64,000 bases of DNA, from the NCBI GenBank assembly GCA_011947345.1, contig JAAVTG010000287.1, positions 1 through 64,000 of the forward strand, in the 5' to 3' direction. Origin of the DNA: Phytophthora quininea (Eukaryota > Oomycota > Peronosporomycetes > Peronosporales > Peronosporaceae). This document shows positions 62,392-64,000 of this stretch, piece by piece (within the stretch, counting starts at the first letter, position 1; the number at the start of each line of letters is the position of its first letter). A model generated the notes under the pieces. It searched no databases, had not been told where the DNA came from, and saw only the letters and a program-made list of their open reading frames with translations. The translations under genes and the position numbers were made by a program.

Positions 62392-64000
62392 TTAGGAGAT
62401 AGTGCAGCCGCAGGTCTGGCCCTTCCGCAGTTGCTGGCACTCCTCGCTCAGCAGGTTCAGCTCCATCTCCTGCCGCTCTTTCTCCTGCATGACGCGCTCG
62501 TAATCGGCGCGCATCTTGGCCAGCTCGCTGTTGACCTCTTCGCGCTTCTTAGTCTCGCTCGAGAGCTTGAGGTCGGCGGATTCACGCTCGATTTCGACGT
62601 GCTGCTTGGTGGCGGCCTCGTCCTGCAGCAGGCTCTCCAGGTTAGCAATACGCTCGCGCTGTGCTTCAGACTCAGCTTCAAAGCGAGCCTTCTCCGACAG
62701 GATCTGGGACGACTGCACCTGCATCTGCTCAATCTGCTCCTTGTAAATCTGCTCGCGGCCGCCGACGCTGCCCAGCTCCTCCTTCACCTTGGACACGTCG
62801 CCCTGCAGCGTCCGGATCTTCTTCTCGTAGCCTTCTTCCTGTCGACTCAGCAGGATCCGCATCGCCTCGGCGTACTTGGTCTCGGAAAGGTCAGCAGACA
62901 TTCCAGCTTGGCACCACCCCGAGCTTTGTTCAGGTAAGCGTCACGGAAAGCCTGCCACTCGTGAGAGAACTGCTGCATGTCGGCGAAGCCTCCAGACTCG
63001 TCATCACCGGTGCTGGAAGCCAACTTGGGCTGGATCTGCTCGGCGTACAGCACCTGCAGCAAGCGTTCGCACATTTCCTTACTCTGCACTGTGTTCTTGC
63101 GCGCACATGCAGCTTTATCTTCCTCCATGCGCTTGCGCAGCTCGGCTTCTAGCTTCGAAGCGCTATCTCCGATCGCGTTAGCGCGGTACTGCGCTACAGC
63201 TTGCTCTTCAGCGTCCTTCAAGGCTTGAATCAGTTCTTCGTCGTCCATCGGCAGATCCAGAGCGCTTAGACTCTTTTTGAAGGCGTCGGCAGCATTGGTC
63301 ATAGCTTTACGACACTCACTAGCAGTCACTCCTTCCCAAGCCGACGTGATGACGGGCACACCGCCGCTGTTGATGGCAGCCACGTACGCCTGCAGCAAAC
63401 CGGCAAACATGCTGCCGTTAAGTGGCTTTCCTGCAACATCTTGGGCTGCAGACTGTCGCCGTACACGATCTGTTTGACATTGGTGAGCTGCTGCTGGAAC
63501 TCGGGACGCAGCTCCTCAATCGGCAAGTGGTCCACCTGCTGCAGCTTAGCTTCGTCATGTACCGGACGCACCAGCGTGACGCAGTCGCGGTCACGGAAAA
63601 AGTCCTTCATCATCGCTCGAATACGGTTACGCTCCATATTGGCGGGCGTTCTTGGTTGGTCCGCAAGTGCTCTCTCCAGATAGTCCGAGCTGGAGATGGG
63701 GTCTCCATCTTCGTCCACCAGCTCCAAAGTGAAGTCTCTGACGACCCAGAGGAACGACGGGAAGAAGCTGTGGAACTGCATGGCGTCTTCGTCTCCACTG
63801 CCTCCATCTGAAGCACTGACCTTGATGTGTTTGGCCAGATTGGCTATGAAGCTCAAGCCGTTGATGGCCTTCTCGTCCACACTTCCTTGGCTATTGTAAA
63901 TAAGCTTGGAACACAGTAGTGTAGCCAACGAGAAGATGCGAGCGTCGTACTGAGCGCTCGCTTCCAGGCCGCCCATACCTTCAGTGTCCAGCATCAGCAC
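62392..64000 (-). CDS. guanylate-binding protein (GBP-type large GTPase), partial, CaaX end
   Basis: Runs off the window edge, so the P-loop is not visible. The visible GTPase part has MLDTEGMGGL (G3) and FLWVVRDFTLELVDEDG, the RD motif that replaces NKxD in GBPs. The helical GBP C-domain follows (LQAYVAAINSGGVPVITSAW, AMTNAADAFKKSLSALDLPM). It ends in a long coiled coil (EEGYEKKIRTLQGDVSKVKE and on) and QTCGCTIS, where CTIS fits a CaaX prenylation box. The family acts in membrane remodelling and defence in animals; the role in oomycetes is unknown. One base is missing near 63434 (before KPLNGSMFAGL) and one near 62903 (before MSADLSETKY). Confidence 0.88.

Noticed and set aside
1..64000. tRNA or rRNA genes
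   Set aside because: No sequence with recognisable tRNA A and B boxes in a cloverleaf or rRNA core motifs was found by eye; a tRNAscan-type search would settle it.

Overview
The window looks like an oomycete nuclear genome, most probably a Phytophthora-like plant pathogen. Host genes are compact with few short GT-AG introns. The carbohydrate-active gene content (GH12 endoglucanase, berberine-bridge-type FAD oxidases), the palmitoyl-protein thioesterase and the dense mix of Ty3/Gypsy, tyrosine-recombinase, Tc1, piggyBac, Mutator-like and hAT elements all fit that group. The assignment is an inference from protein families; no species marker was found.

Layout. (1) 1-2375: a PX-domain gene on the minus strand and flanking sequence. 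(2) 2376-26231: a nested stack of transposons. A minus-strand Gypsy element (2801-25906, TSD GGCAG/GGGAG) sits in a repeated host segment. Inside it is a plus-strand Gypsy element (5643-23151, TSD GAGCT). Inside that are a Mutator-like element carrying an intact RING-H2 ORF (8820-11089) and a tyrosine-recombinase retroelement (about 11833-21288), which itself holds a piggyBac (16208-19849, TTAA). (3) 26232-46262: three copies of one segment carrying a convergent pair of secreted-enzyme genes (GH12 and BBE-like oxidase), a small hAT derivative and an unidentified coding-like repeat. Copies 1 and 2 form a large inverted repeat around a 383-bp spacer; copy 3 follows in tandem. Copy 2 is split by a tyrosine-recombinase element with complete split direct repeats (33213-39282). 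(4) 46056-54287: an unclassified transposon-like gene, a mariner/IS630-like relic, an orphan ORF and a Tc1 element with identical 233-bp terminal inverted repeats. (5) 54598-64000: a fourth BBE gene, then host genes: BAR/PH protein, thioesterase pseudogene, leucine-rich F-box-like protein, mitochondrial ribosomal protein mL41 and a guanylate-binding protein running off the end.

The secreted enzymes would act together outside the cell. GH12 enzymes cut xyloglucan or beta-glucan, and BBE-like oxidases oxidise oligosaccharides, so the amplified module reads as a cell-wall-attack cassette embedded in mobile DNA. Every GH12 copy is broken. All BBE copies share a one-base frameshift, and copy 54598-56158 shows a gene-conversion pattern.

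Caution: nearly every host gene here needs one extra base, often in a short G or C run, to keep its frame. This suggests systematic indel errors in the assembly, so frameshifts alone do not prove pseudogenes. In-frame nonsense codons in the GH12 and thioesterase genes are stronger evidence of decay.
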